Assembly: GCA_012845835.1 (NCBI GenBank) | Contig: JABAKD010000024.1 | Location: forward strand, 62,699 to 126,698 | Direction: 5' to 3' | DNA length: 64,000 bases | DNA from: Undaria pinnatifida | Lineage: Eukaryota > Sar > Phaeophyceae > Laminariales > Alariaceae | Part shown: one piece after another, positions 54,016 to 64,000 of the stretch | Layout of the letters: each line of letters begins with the position of its first letter | Numbering within the stretch: the stretch's first letter is position 1 | The notes under the pieces: model-generated | Database searches by the model: none | What the model saw: the letters and a program-made list of their open reading frames with translations, nothing else | What the model was told of the DNA's origin: nothing | Translations under genes and position numbers: made by a program

Positions 54016-55230
54016 TTATAATTTATATGCGATGTCACCACTATTGAACTCGAGGGTGACTTCACTTCGTTAGGCATATGGTACTGTGTTCCGTAGAGGT
54101 CGTCTCAGGTGGGTATGCGATGGGTCGGCAGTGTGGTTTACCGCAATTTCAACAGATCTGCCTGTGCTTCCTTTTCAACTTATTATTGTCTCAAATGTAC
54201 GATTTCACGCCCATGATTTTTACCGTGCCGCTGTGGGCCTCTGAGGTCGCCCATTCTAAGACAGAGATACATCTTACAATTACAGCAGGCGAGGTGGGCA
54301 TGCGATGTCATATTTATGCAATGTCACTACTATTGAATACGAGGGTGACTTTACTTCGTTAGGAATATGCTACTGCGTTTCGTAGAGGTTGTTTCACGTG
54401 GGCATGCGATGTCACCACTATTAAACGCGAGGGTGACTTTACTTCGTTAGGCATATATATGCTACAGCGTTTGGTATGGTAGAGGTTGTCAGGCAATCGT
54501 GTAAACGGATGGAGGCACGAAATACCCTGCGTAATAGGTTGGTCGTGTGGTTTACAGCAGTGTGAACATACCTGTCTGCATTTACGTTTCACATTATTAA
54601 TTTAAACTATAGTGTACGATTATACGTCCTGTTTTCTTCCCACTGTCGTCGAAGATGTTGTGGTCCTGCAGATGTCGCGTCCATGTCTGGTGCTCTTGTT
54701 AGTGGTGCTCATGAAAACATGCCCTAACGTGTAGTAGATGATCTCTGAGTGATGTTCCTTTCCTTTTCATCAAGCCAGGGAGGATATGCCAACGCAACCG
54801 CTTGCTTGAAAAACGACAAAGAAATTCCTCACACACCTGACACAGAGAAGACGCGGCCCGAAGATTGTTCAGTATATTGACGCTCAGGAACAGGTTATCG
54901 AGGAGCGCACTTGATTTTTACTACCGCTCCTTACTCCACCTAAGACACTACGGGCATTCGTTGGACCCAGTTCGCTAATGCTCAAAACCGAATTAAGGGA
55001 GGTGATGTGGTGGGCGAATGCTATAATGATTTGCACAGCTGCGATTACCCCGTCTCTCGTTCTGTTTGTTCTTGCGTTCTTGATGAACCTGTCATTTGGC
55101 AACGAGCAGTTGTGACGCATTTTAAAAAATCTATTACATAGTTTTTCCATGTACTTTTTCGAACGCACACTCGTGAGGGTCCTTCCAACGCACACTGTGT
55201 CGGGCCCCTGCCAACGCGCACTGAAGGGCG
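54016..55230. repeat. Repeated blocks with ACTTCGTTAGG motif, inverted at 61.4-62.4 kb
   Basis: The phrase GAGGGTGACTT(T/C)ACTTCGT occurs at 54050, 54340 and 54430. Together with GATTTCACGC-CATGATTTTTAC it repeats 53.5 kb sequence. The segment 54860-55140 (CTCGTTCTGTTTGTTCTTGC) returns inverted at 61440-61700. No gene is recognised. Confidence 0.7.
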
Positions 55231-55269
55231 TCCCGGGGGGGGGGGGTCGAGGGGGGGCGGGTCGCCCCC

Positions 55270-56115
55270 CCCCGACACTGCTACTTGCATCCAAGCACCG
55301 TTCGGCTGCTCTGCCAACCCAGCACATACACCAACACCAGCACACACTACACTGCCAGTACCACCCAAGCACCGTGCGGCTGCCATCCAAGCACAGTTCG
55401 GCTGCCCTGCCAACCCAGTGCTCGTGGTTCATTTTGGGACACACACACCAATACCAACACACACTACACTGCTAGTAGTAGCGTCCAAGCACCGTTCGGC
55501 TGCCCTGCCAACCCAGCGCTGGTGGTGCATGCGCTGGAACGTTTGCGCCTCTGCTGTTCGATCCTGCTCGTGCGGGGCATTTAGGACAACGAACACAACA
55601 CACACCAAAAACATTTCACTTCGTTGTGCCCTGGGCTGCGGAAAAAAAATCCCTTCCCAAAAAACCCTCCTCGTCCTTACAAAACCATAAAGTTCAAACG
55701 GCTGCGCTTCAAATCAAACGGCGCTACGCACTACACCCCTGGCACGCAAACAACCAGCTGGTGGTTCATTTTGGGACACACACACCAAAACCAACACACA
55801 CTACACTGCTAGTAGTAGCATCCAAGCACCGTTTGGCTACCCTGCCAACCCAGCGCTGGTGGTGCATGCGCTGGAACGTTTACGCCTCTGCCGTTCGATC
55901 CTGCTCGTGCGGGGCATTTGGGACAACGAACACAACACACACCAAAAACATTTCACTTCGTTGTGCCCTGGGCTGCCGAGTGAAAATCCCTTCCCAAAAA
56001 ACCCTCCTCGTCCTTACAAAACCATAAATTTCAGGGTCAAACGGCTGCGCTTTAAATCAAACGGCGCTACGAACTACACCCTGACACGCAAACACCTTCG
56101 CAGCGCACAACGCAC
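55270..56115. repeat. 343-bp direct tandem repeat with internal 33-bp subrepeats
   Basis: Unit 1 (about 55471-55812) and unit 2 (about 55813-56110) are roughly 93 percent identical by eye, sharing GCATGCGCTGGAACGTTT, ACATTTCACTTCGTTGTGCC and CTCCTCGTCCTTACAAAACC. The subrepeat CCAAGCACCGTTCGGCTGC then CCTGCCAACCCAG also occurs near 55291, 55387, 55488 and 55828. Overlapping frames exist, but no protein is recognised. Confidence 0.85.
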
Positions 56116-56537
56116 ACCCTCTATTTCCATCCCTCGTCGGATCCACCGCGCTCCTCGGCGTTACGCTGGAACGTTTGCGCCTCTGCTGTTCGATCCTGCC
56201 CGTGCGGTCTGCCGTGTCTGCGTGCGGCGGCGACTGCATCCTCCACTTCGGTTCCTGCATACTTTCTCTCGCTGGTTCCCGTCGCAGCTCATCTCCGCCG
56301 CGTGCTGTGGGTGTCTGCTATGAGCCTCTTCGCTCGTTCTAGGCTCCTCCTTCTCTGCGGCTGCGTGTTCTTCGCCGTCTTCAAACCTTACGGCGTACCA
56401 CCTCCTCGTGCTGCGGCGGAATGTCTGCACACACACCATGCAGCGGAACGTCCCTACAGCATAGAGGTATCTTGACGACTGGGGAGACCAACTCTTTCGA
56501 TACACATTCACAGGGCTCTCTCTCTGTGGTACATATA

Positions 56538-57172
56538 TGTGTAGCGCAGCAGTACTCCTGTGTGTTTGCGTGTGTAGGATACGCGTACGTGTTCGAACCT
56601 GCCACACTACCTCACCTTCGTCCAGCGCTCCTGCGGTACAAATCCCTTCCATCACATGTGGATCGTGGATATGTACGTGTTCGAACCTGCGATACATACT
56701 ACCCCATCTTTCTCCAGCGCTCCTGCGGTACAAATCCCTTCCATCACATGTGAATGCAAGTGTGTACACGGCATTGCTTATACGCTGCGCACTCAGCATG
56801 GTCACAGCAGTGAATGTACAGCGGTGTGCACACAGCTCTCGCCGTGTGTAGCACATACTCTACATGTGTACCGCAGCAGTACTCCTGTTTGTTAGCGTGT
56901 GTAGGATGCGCGTATGTGTTCGAACCTACCATACTACCTCACCTTCCTCCAGCGTTCCTGCGGTACAAATCCCTTCCATCACCTGTGTATGCAGGTGTGT
57001 ACAGCGGTGTGCACACAACTCTCGCTGTCTGTGTGTAGTACACCATACATGTTCATGACATGTGTAGAGCAGCAGTGCTCCTGTGTGTTTGCGTGTGTAG
57101 GATACGCGTACGTGTTCGAACTTGCCATACTACCTCACCTTCCTCCAGCGTTCCTGCGGTTCAAATCCCACA
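56538..57172. repeat. Four-copy repeat with GTGTTCGAACCTGCCA core
   Basis: The block TGTGTAGCGCAGCAGTACTC, then GCGTGTGTAGGATACGCGTA, GTGTTCGAACCT, CACCTTC-TCCAGCG and TCCTGCGGTACAAATCCCTT occurs complete near 56538, 56864 and 57060 and as a 5'-truncated copy near 56663. Spacing is irregular (about 200-330 bp). Confidence 0.85.
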
Positions 57173-57272
57173 TAGTATATTACAAGTACCAACAACGCAG
57201 CTTGCAAAGATGAGTATTGACCCGAAATTCGTCGAACTCACGGCTGACGTCCTTGAAATAATTTTATAAAAT
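57170..57272 (+). repeat. Terminal module, subfamily 2, plus copy
   Basis: It contains CAGCTTGCAAAGATGAGTAT and the frame M-S-I-D-P-K-F-V-E-L-T-A-D-V-L-E-I-I-L followed by TAA. It is nearly identical to 24960-25045. Confidence 0.85.
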
Positions 57273-57550
57273 CGCTTCCATCACATGTGTATGCATCATC
57301 TCCTATGTGTTTAGTCTAGACTATACGTCTCCAGCTACGGCTGTGCGTCCTGTAACAAGCGTTCGTGTCTTTCACCACGTTACATCCTACAACAGGTACC
57401 TGCGTACAACGTAACCCATGCGCACATTGTCATCACACCATGCGGCCTTCCTCGCCAAATTCTGCTGTTCCCTTAACAGGGGACTAAGTACGAGCATCCT
57501 ATCGGTGACATTCTCCGCCTCAAAGCAAAAGTCGCCGACTAAACACCCCG

Positions 57551-57855
57551 CCACTCCCGACGATCGCCAAGTGCCTTCTTGCCGCAGCCAAGTGTGACAA
57601 ACATTCAGCCACTCCCGACAATCGCCAAGTGCCTTCTCACGCAGTCCGGTCTAGAAAAAACATTCAGCCACTCCCGACGATCGCCAATATGCCTCCTCGC
57701 GCAGTCCAGTGTGACAAAACATTCCGCCACTCTCGACGATCGCCAAGTGACTTCTCGCGCAGTCAAATGTGATAAAACATTCCGCCACTCCCGACGATCG
57801 TCAAGTGCCTTCTCGCGCAGCGAACCACCAGTCAAGTGTGACAAAACACTTCTCA
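57551..57855. repeat. Five-copy 59-bp tandem repeat
   Basis: The unit is CACTCCCGACGATCGCCAAG, TGCCTTCTCGCGCAGTC and AGTGTGACAAAACATTC(A/C)GC. Units begin near 57551, 57609, 57668, 57727 and 57785. The last copy has an insertion (GAACCACCAGTC). The repeat reads through in several frames but no protein is recognised. Confidence 0.9.
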
Positions 57856-57929
57856 AAAGCATTTGACTAGACTAAACATGTATTGTTCCCCAAAGTACCC
57901 TCGGAGGCGTTCGGGGGCCCATACATATA

Positions 57930-58240
57930 TATACCGGTCGCCCCGGTGGTGTATCAGGTTATCCTCGAGGCTGGTATAGGTCAGTTTCGTAAGTTCGAGC
58001 CCCGCCGAGTGCATACTCGTATAAATTCGTTGGGACTTTTTCGTGTGGACAAATTGACTTGCGGAAAGCGCGAGAGCGTGAGTTAGCAACGTTCGATGAA
58101 AAATCGACGAGCAGTGGGATTGCTGAACCCTATGCGCGATAAAAATTGAAGACAAGAACCGGGGAGGAGAAGGGATGACACCTGTGACCACGGCTTGTCC
58201 AGAAGCTGGAAAGTAAAAGTGTGCAAAATAAAATAAAAAT
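57930..58240 (+). mobile_element. tRNA-derived SINE, plus copy with A-rich tail
   Basis: The head GTCGCCCCGGTGGTGTATC (A-box-like) and GTTCGAGCCCC (B box) lie about 60 bases apart. The body is shared with 32158-32465 and ends TGACCACGGCTTGTCCAGAA. The AAAATAAAATAAAAATAAAA tail suggests retroposition by a LINE. Non-coding. Confidence 0.8.
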
Positions 58241-58592
58241 AAAACAAAAAAAAATAATGTTGCCGGTCCCCAAATCTAGAGGAGTCCGGTGCCTCTCCGA
58301 GTCGAACGTATTTCGGCTGATATACGCGTTTTTCTTAGTAAACGAAACGTCGTCCAGAGTCACAGTTCCCCCGACGAAACAGGGGTCGTGTTCTGACAGC
58401 GCAAGGTCAGGGCCGACGCCAGAAGCTATCTCCAAAACTTCACGGTTTTTAGTCGGCCAACGCGTTTGAGAAATAGGTCGGAATCTGTGAAGGGGAACCT
58501 TTGCGAGCGCTGGCCGCTGGTAACGGCCCGGCCGCGGCGCGGACGAGATTTCATGATTCTTGCATTCGCAGGGCAGGTGCGGAACCGACTAG
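58241..58592 (-). CDS. Unrecognised minus-strand ORF
   Basis: An open frame begins after a TAG near 58592 and reads through HEISSAPRPGRYQRPALAK, TRWPTKNREVLEIASGVGPD and TVTLDDVSFTKKNAYISRN into the SINE tail. VLEIASGVG looks superficially like motif I of SAM-dependent methyltransferases, but no other methyltransferase motif follows. It may be an exon fragment or chance. Confidence 0.2.
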
Positions 58593-58799
58593 GGGAGGCC
58601 GGGTGCGCCGACCAGGTTTCACTGTCGCAAGTAGCTTCGCGAACGGCAGGAGGTGCCTCACTGAGCAAATTGTTACGTTTCTGGCAAGACTTTACGTAGA
58701 CTATGTGATGTTTCTGACTCGTAGGGGCCTCAATTTGGAACCCAGCGTATATGGGTTCCATCTTTTGACTGGTGTTGGTATGCGGACGTATATATGGTT

Positions 58800-59190
58800 T
58801 TAGTGTGTCGTGTGTCCGCGTGGTTTTTGCTAAACGTATGTTTTGGTTGATATTCTAGACTTCGTTATCGTATTGTTTCAAAGTGGTGCTTTCCGTGTGT
58901 TGTTGCTACACGTATATGTTTTGGTTTATGTTCTAGACTTCGTTATCGTGTTGTTTCGGAGTGGCGTTTTCGAATACATATTACTTTGAAACAGCGTGGT
59001 TTTTGCTACACGTGTACGCTTTTGTTGATGTTCTATCCTTCGTCATCACATTGTATCAGGGTGGTGTTTTTGAATACATATTATTTTGTAACCGCGTGGT
59101 TTTTGCTACAGGTGTATGTTTTGGTTGATGTTCTAGACTTCATTTTCGTATTGTATCTGAGTCGTGTTTTCGAACACATATTGGTTTACA
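58800..59190. repeat. 120-bp tandem repeat, four imperfect units
   Basis: The unit contains GTGGTTTTTGCTACACGTGT, ATGTTTTGGTTGATGTTCTA, GACTTCGTTATCGTATTGTT and CGAATACATATTA. Inverted copies lie at 61080-61320, consistent with the palindromic organisation. Confidence 0.8.
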
Positions 59191-59659
59191 GTGGTTGGGC
59201 GGGGGGGGGTGGGGGGTTGTATATATCTGCAAAACGTATTTATGTACGCCGACAAAACTGCTTCGGGGGGCTTGAAACGAATTTGCGAGGGACGTTTGGG
59301 AATTTAAACATTCCCCCTCCCAGATTTGTCAAGTATGGTTAAATGCATATTTATCCCTGAAAATAAACATGCAATAACCAGCCTTGACAACTATGGGTTG
59401 TAGCGGTATCATAATACACTTATAATACCGTTACTCTTCATAGTCTGACTATGTGTGTATTAATTGTTTTGCTACACGATGTGGGTTGAATCGAAATACG
59501 GAAGGCCAGGGTTTGAGAAAAAGGGGGGAGGGGGGGGGGGGGGGGGAGGGGGGGGGGGGGATTTTACAATAAAGTGTTTGTATGTATAGGGAGTCTGCTT
59601 ATTGAGTATCCCGTCATGTTGGCTGGTGACATGTGATGAGCTGTGGGAGGTTTTGGGAG

Positions 59660-61090
59660 GTTTCGGCGACTAAACTTGCAACTACAGTGTAGCTATCGGG
59701 GTCAACAGGGTGATGTTAGTGAGTCTGTGGACGGAAACTATGAAATTCGTGGAAGGGAATGCACCAGTTTGTCAAGTGAAGCCTGTAAGTCGAATATCTG
59801 GTGAGGGAAGGGTGGGAAAGGGGGGGGGGGAGGGTGAATTTCAGCAGCGGGATGTCCAGTGCGTGGAAGTGTTTATTACTTTATCGGATTTCGATGTGGG
59901 GCGTTTGTGGGAAAGCGAGGCACAAGAAAAACAAAAATAACATTATTAGCTAGCCATGCCGTAGCTCTAACTCATCTCCGCCTTCCCCCCCCCCCCCCCC
60001 CGTTTGTTACCCGCCCAGTTCGTTCAAACGGCCCACTTACAATGGAAATCGGCCAGAGTAATAAACACTTCTAAGCAATTGATATCAAGCCATTATCTTT
60101 CTAGCCATCCATGGCGTAGATTTCATTCATCCCTCCTCCCCCCCTCCAAAGCCCCCTACTTCCCCACACCCCGCACGATCGCCTAGACTCAGCACCGAGC
60201 GTATAGCAAGTCCCAACATATATGTATAATACGCGCGATCGGACGATCACACACAATGTTGCAAAGATCAGTGTCGACCGAGTCCTTGATCTTATAGCTG
60301 GAGTGTACTTCAATATTCATGTGACCAAACCTCTTCAAAACCCTTCCCGCCCCTCACCCCCCCCTTTTTCTTTCTTTCTTTTTCTCGCTTTCTCTTCCTT
60401 AAACGCCCCACCTGATATCGAAACCCACCAGAGGAATAAACACTTCCACGCCCTGGATACCGCCTCGTTATCGTTTTGGAGCCGTCCATGCCCCTGCTGC
60501 AATCCCCCCCCCCCCCCCCTTCCCCGACCCCAACGCTCCCTCCTTCCCCAACACCCGCACCGTCGCTTAGACCTAGCACCACGCGAATAGCAACCCCTAC
60601 ATATATGCGACCTAAAGCCCATCCCCCCGCCCCCCCCCCCCCCCGCGCCACATTCCCCCCCCCTCCCCCACAAGAAGGATTTATAGTTTCCACGCACGAA
60701 TTGACCTGCCCCCCCCGTCCCCTCCCCCCCCCTTCCCCCGCCTCCCGCCCCCCTTTTGATCAAAATCAGGCCCCCGCGTCCTTAAATACTCCGCCCTCCC
60801 CTCACCGGATATTCGACTTATAGGATTCACTTGATAAACTGACGCATTTCCTTCCACAGCTGTCAGATTTGGTCTCCCTTAAAAACGAGTTTTTTTAGTT
60901 TCCGCGCACAGACCGCCTAACATCACCCTGTTGACCCTGATATCTACACTGTAGATGCAAGGAGAGTCGCCGACCTACACCTTAATGAGGACACACAACC
61001 CGTAATACGAGCGATTGGAGTATCTCACAGAGCTTGCAAAGATGAGTTTCGACAAAACATTCGATCTCACTGCTGAAGAGTATTTTAATT
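59660..61090. mobile_element. Internal inverted-repeat element, second copy
   Basis: The left arm 59660-59820 and right arm 60740-61090 match the ends of the 51.4-54.0 kb element (CAGTGTAGCTATCGGGGTCA, then CAAGTGAAGCCTGTAAGTCG). The right end keeps the full terminal module (frame M-S-F-D-K-T-F-D-L-T-A-E-E-Y-F-N-F-Y-N-I). The left end lacks it, so this copy is 5'-truncated. The interior holds further module copies at 60025-60320 and 60390-60600. Confidence 0.7.
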
Positions 61091-62850
61091 TTTATAATAT
61101 ATACATCAACCAAAACATATACGTGTAGAAACAAAATATATTTTTTCTTGAGAACACAATTCTGAAACAACATGATAATGAAGTCTAGAACATCAACCAA
61201 AACATACACGTGTAGCAACAACCACGCGGACACAAAATAATATGTACTTGAAAACACCACTCTGAAACAACACGATAACGAAGTCTAGAACATCAACCAA
61301 TAATGCCCACGCACTAAAACCACATACACCCGTCTACATACGAAACCCAGTCAAAAAATGGAACCCATGTACGCTGGATTCTAAATTGAAGTCACTACGA
61401 CTCAGAAACATCGCATAGTCTACATATAGTCTTTACACACCTAAAATACGCCAAAACTGCTCGTTGCCAAATAACCGGTTCATCATGAACGCAAGAACAA
61501 ACAGAACAAGAGACGTGGTAATCGAGTTGCAGCGCTTATCACTACAGCATTCGCCCAGCACATTACCTCCTTTTCAGTTGGTTTTGGGCATCAGCGAACT
61601 GGGTCCAACGCATGCCCGTAGAGTCAAAGGTGGAGTGAGGAGCGGTAGTAAAAATCGAGTGCGCTGCTCGATAACCTGTCCCCTACCGTCGGTATACTGA
61701 ACAATCTTCGGGCCGCATCTCCTCTGTATCAGGTGTGTAAGGAATTTTATTTGTCTTTTTCAAGCAAGCGGTTGCGTTGACATATACTACCTGGCCTGAT
61801 GTAAACCACTCAGCGATCATCTGCTACACGCTAGGGCATGTTTTTTCAGCAACACCAACAAGAGCACCAGACAAAGACGCGACATCTACAGGACCACAAC
61901 ATCTTCGACGACAGTGGGGAGAAAACATGGCGTATAATCGTACGCTAGACAATAACAACGTGAAAAAGAAATAGAGACAAATATGTTAACACTGCGGTAG
62001 ACCACACTAACAACCTATTACGCAGGTTTTTTTGTGCCTCCGGCCGTTTGTATGATCGCCTGACAACTTCTACCAAATTCCGCAGCATATGCCTAACAAA
62101 TTGAAGTCACCCTCGCGTTCAATAGTGGTGACATCGCATGCCCACATCACCTCGCTTGATGCATTTGTAAGATGTATCTCTGTCTTAGAGTTGGCGGCCT
62201 CAGAACCCCACATCGGCACGGAAAAAATCATGGGCGTAAAATCGAGTATGTGAGACAATAATAATGTGAAAATCAGGTACAGACCGATATGTTAAAATTG
62301 CGGTAAACCGCACGACCAACTTATTACGTGGGGTATTCCGTACATACCGTCTGCATGATCGCCTCCCAACCTATGCCAACCGAAGTATGACTAACGAAGT
62401 AACGCATTTGAGCGCGTGTACACGAAGTGTTCCTTTCAAAGCACTAGCGATTCGCATATCTCCCTCTCGTTCTCAATGGCAGTGACACTGCATGACCACA
62501 TCACCTCGCCTGTTGTATTTGGCAATAATATGTATCACTTTCTTAATAGCGATGTCAGAAAATAATGGTATCTACATGATTGTACCTATCGATTGAAATA
62601 TTGTATCTTTCGGTCCATGTACAAAAACAAATTATGAAGCTTTTACACGATGTTTACTACACATATAAACTGGGTTGCATACTTCATGTAACATCAAACC
62701 TCTTAGAATAATACACATTACCAGGCGGGTGATATAAAGGGGTGTCTTCTTGCTACACCGTCAGATTCGTCCCCTTTAAGGGTTTATTGTTTTGCGCACA
62801 TATTAAAATCCCCCCCCCCCCCACCCCCCCCCCCCCCGATCCCTCTTGAT
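61091..62850. repeat. Right arm of the palindrome, non-coding
   Basis: It is composed of inverted copies of 58.8-59.2 kb (61080-61320), 54.86-55.14 kb (61440-61740) and 52.86-53.62 kb (62080-62800). Frames are short. Nothing is recognised other than the repeats. Confidence 0.7.
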
Positions 62851-63885
62851 CAAACGCTCCACTTAAAATCAAACTTTACCAGAGTAGTAAACACTTCCAG
62901 CCAACTGATCAAATCTCATCATCCTTTTAGACATCCATACCGTAGCTCCAACTCATCTCCGCCCTCCTCCCCCCCCCCGCCCTTTTTTTTTGTTTTTTTC
63001 CTCGCTCTTTCTTGCTCAAACGCCTCGCCCAATGTCGAAATCCGCCAGAGTAACAAATACTTCCACGCCCTGGATATCGCCTTATTATCGCTTTAGAGCC
63101 GTCCATGCCGCTGCGGCAATTCCCACCCCTCTCATCGCCCCCAACGCCCCCTCCTTCCCCACCACCCGCACCGTCGCCTAGACCTAACACCACGCGTATA
63201 GCAAACCCCTACATCTAGGCGACCTAACCCCCCCCCCGCCACCCCACCCTTCCCGCGCGCCACATCCCCCCCCCATCCCCCACAAGAAGGATTTATGGTG
63301 TCCACGCACAAATTGAGCTGCCCCACCTGTCCCTCCCCCCCTCCCCTCCTCCCCCCCCTCCACCCCTTCCCCCCCTCCCCTCCTCCCCCCCTCCACCCCT
63401 TCCCCCCCTCCCCGCCTCCCCCCCTCCCCCCCCTTCCCCCCCCTGCCCCCCTCCCCCCCTTCCCCCCCTGCCCCCCTTCCCCCCTTCCCCCCCTCCCCCC
63501 CCCCTCCCCTCCCCCCCTCCCCCCCCCTCCCCCTCCCCCCCTCCCGCCAACTTGTGATCAAAATCAGGCCCCCACGTCCTTCGAAACTCCGCCCTTTCCT
63601 CGCGGGTTATTCGACTTACGGTACTTACTTGATAAACGGATACATCTCCCTTCACAGCTGTCAGGTTTTGTCCCCCTCAGAAACGGGTGTTACAGTTTCC
63701 GCGCACAGACTGACTAACATCACCCTGTTGACCCTGATAGCTACACTGTAGTTGTAAGGGGAGTCCCCGACCTATATCCTTAACAAGGACGCACAACGCG
63801 TAGTACGCGCGATCGGAGTATCACACACAGCTTGCAAACATGAGTTTCGACAAAATCTTCGATCTCACAGCTGGAGTGTATTGTA
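62851..63885. mobile_element. Right terminal segment of the palindrome with terminal module
   Basis: Two module copies (62850-62920, 63010-63215) are followed by a long C-rich tract (63220-63550), the GATCAAAATCAGGCCCCCAC segment and the full right end. It finishes with the frame M-S-F-D-K-I-F-D-L-T-A-G-V-Y at about 63840-63881. Confidence 0.75.
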
Positions 63886-64000
63886 CTTTTTATGATATAG
63901 TCAATGTGCTTTGTTTTTCCTCCACTAGAACTGTTGGTGTTGGTATTTTTACTTTAGGTGGCGAATTTTGAGCTAGATCTAACATCATATCTGTGTTATA

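Larger units (their letters stand above)
51405..63900. repeat. 12.5-kb imperfect palindrome (giant inverted-repeat element)
   Basis: Left-arm segments recur inverted on the right in mirror order: 51405-51790 with 63540-63900, 52360-52435 with 63010-63085, 52860-53620 with 62080-62800, and 54480-55140 with 61440-62060. Both outer ends carry the subfamily-1 terminal module. The left arm has G-runs where the right arm has C-runs. The core (55.2-61.1 kb) holds tandem repeats, a SINE and a further internal inverted-repeat copy (59660-61090). No transposase or other protein of the element is visible, so it is non-autonomous or satellite-like. Confidence 0.7.

Noticed and set aside
57551-57855. CRISPR array
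   Set aside because: The units are contiguous imperfect tandem repeats without unique spacers, in a eukaryotic context.
63184-63717. Gly-rich and Pro-rich frames at the window end
   Set aside because: They come from the C-rich tract of the repeat arm, and both strands give similar low-complexity products.

Overview
This window looks like repeat-dominated nuclear DNA from a photosynthetic stramenopile, most likely a brown alga or a relative. The main evidence is a minus-strand spliced gene whose first exon encodes a signal peptide ending in an ASG|FIAP-type motif. That is the Phe-+1 bipartite plastid-targeting signature of secondary red-derived plastids. GT-AG introns, abundant microsatellites, LINE and LTR retroelements and tRNA-derived short repeats also indicate a eukaryote. 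There are no bacterial-style operons. The species cannot be named from sequence alone.

Layout. 0-2.1 kb: one weak ORF. 2.15-4.48 kb: a decayed, 5'-truncated LINE (minus) whose 3' end abuts a C-rich tract, followed by an 83-bp tandem repeat and long TTTG and TTTTG microsatellites. 6.6-8.0 kb: a broken coding stretch, possibly Gag-like. 8.16-12.70 kb: the best cellular gene, the N-terminal half of a plastid-targeted lipoxygenase in at least seven exons; its iron-binding catalytic half is not visible. 13.8-15.3 kb: two minisatellite arrays built on GGTACCGGT, each next to a tRNA-like sequence. 15.5-25.6 kb: mostly non-coding, with microsatellites, a hairpin, a tandem duplication and a SINE fragment. 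25.67-29.05 kb: pieces of a transposon-like gene with phase-consistent introns and a decayed HMG-box-like tail. 29.11-30.02 kb: miniature LTR elements (TRIM-like, 84-bp LTRs) with a tRNA-like internal sequence, arranged head to head. 30-38.7 kb: non-coding, with a SINE and microsatellites.

38.73-39.40 kb: a Cys/His-containing pseudogene. 39,885-51,341: a complete but dead 11.46-kb Ty3/gypsy retrotransposon (minus), with 441-bp LTRs differing at about 10 sites, 4-bp target duplications, Gag, protease, RT, RNase H, integrase and a C-terminal chromo/Tudor-like tail. 51.4-63.9 kb: a 12.5-kb imperfect palindrome of inverted repeat modules with long G/C runs, several tandem-repeat families and a SINE. 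Its outer ends carry a short module with a conserved in-frame ATG reading frame, and this module recurs across the window in both orientations.

Apart from the lipoxygenase fragment, almost everything recognisable is mobile-element derived. No RNA-polymerase-II promoter, real tRNA gene, rRNA gene or CRISPR array could be supported.
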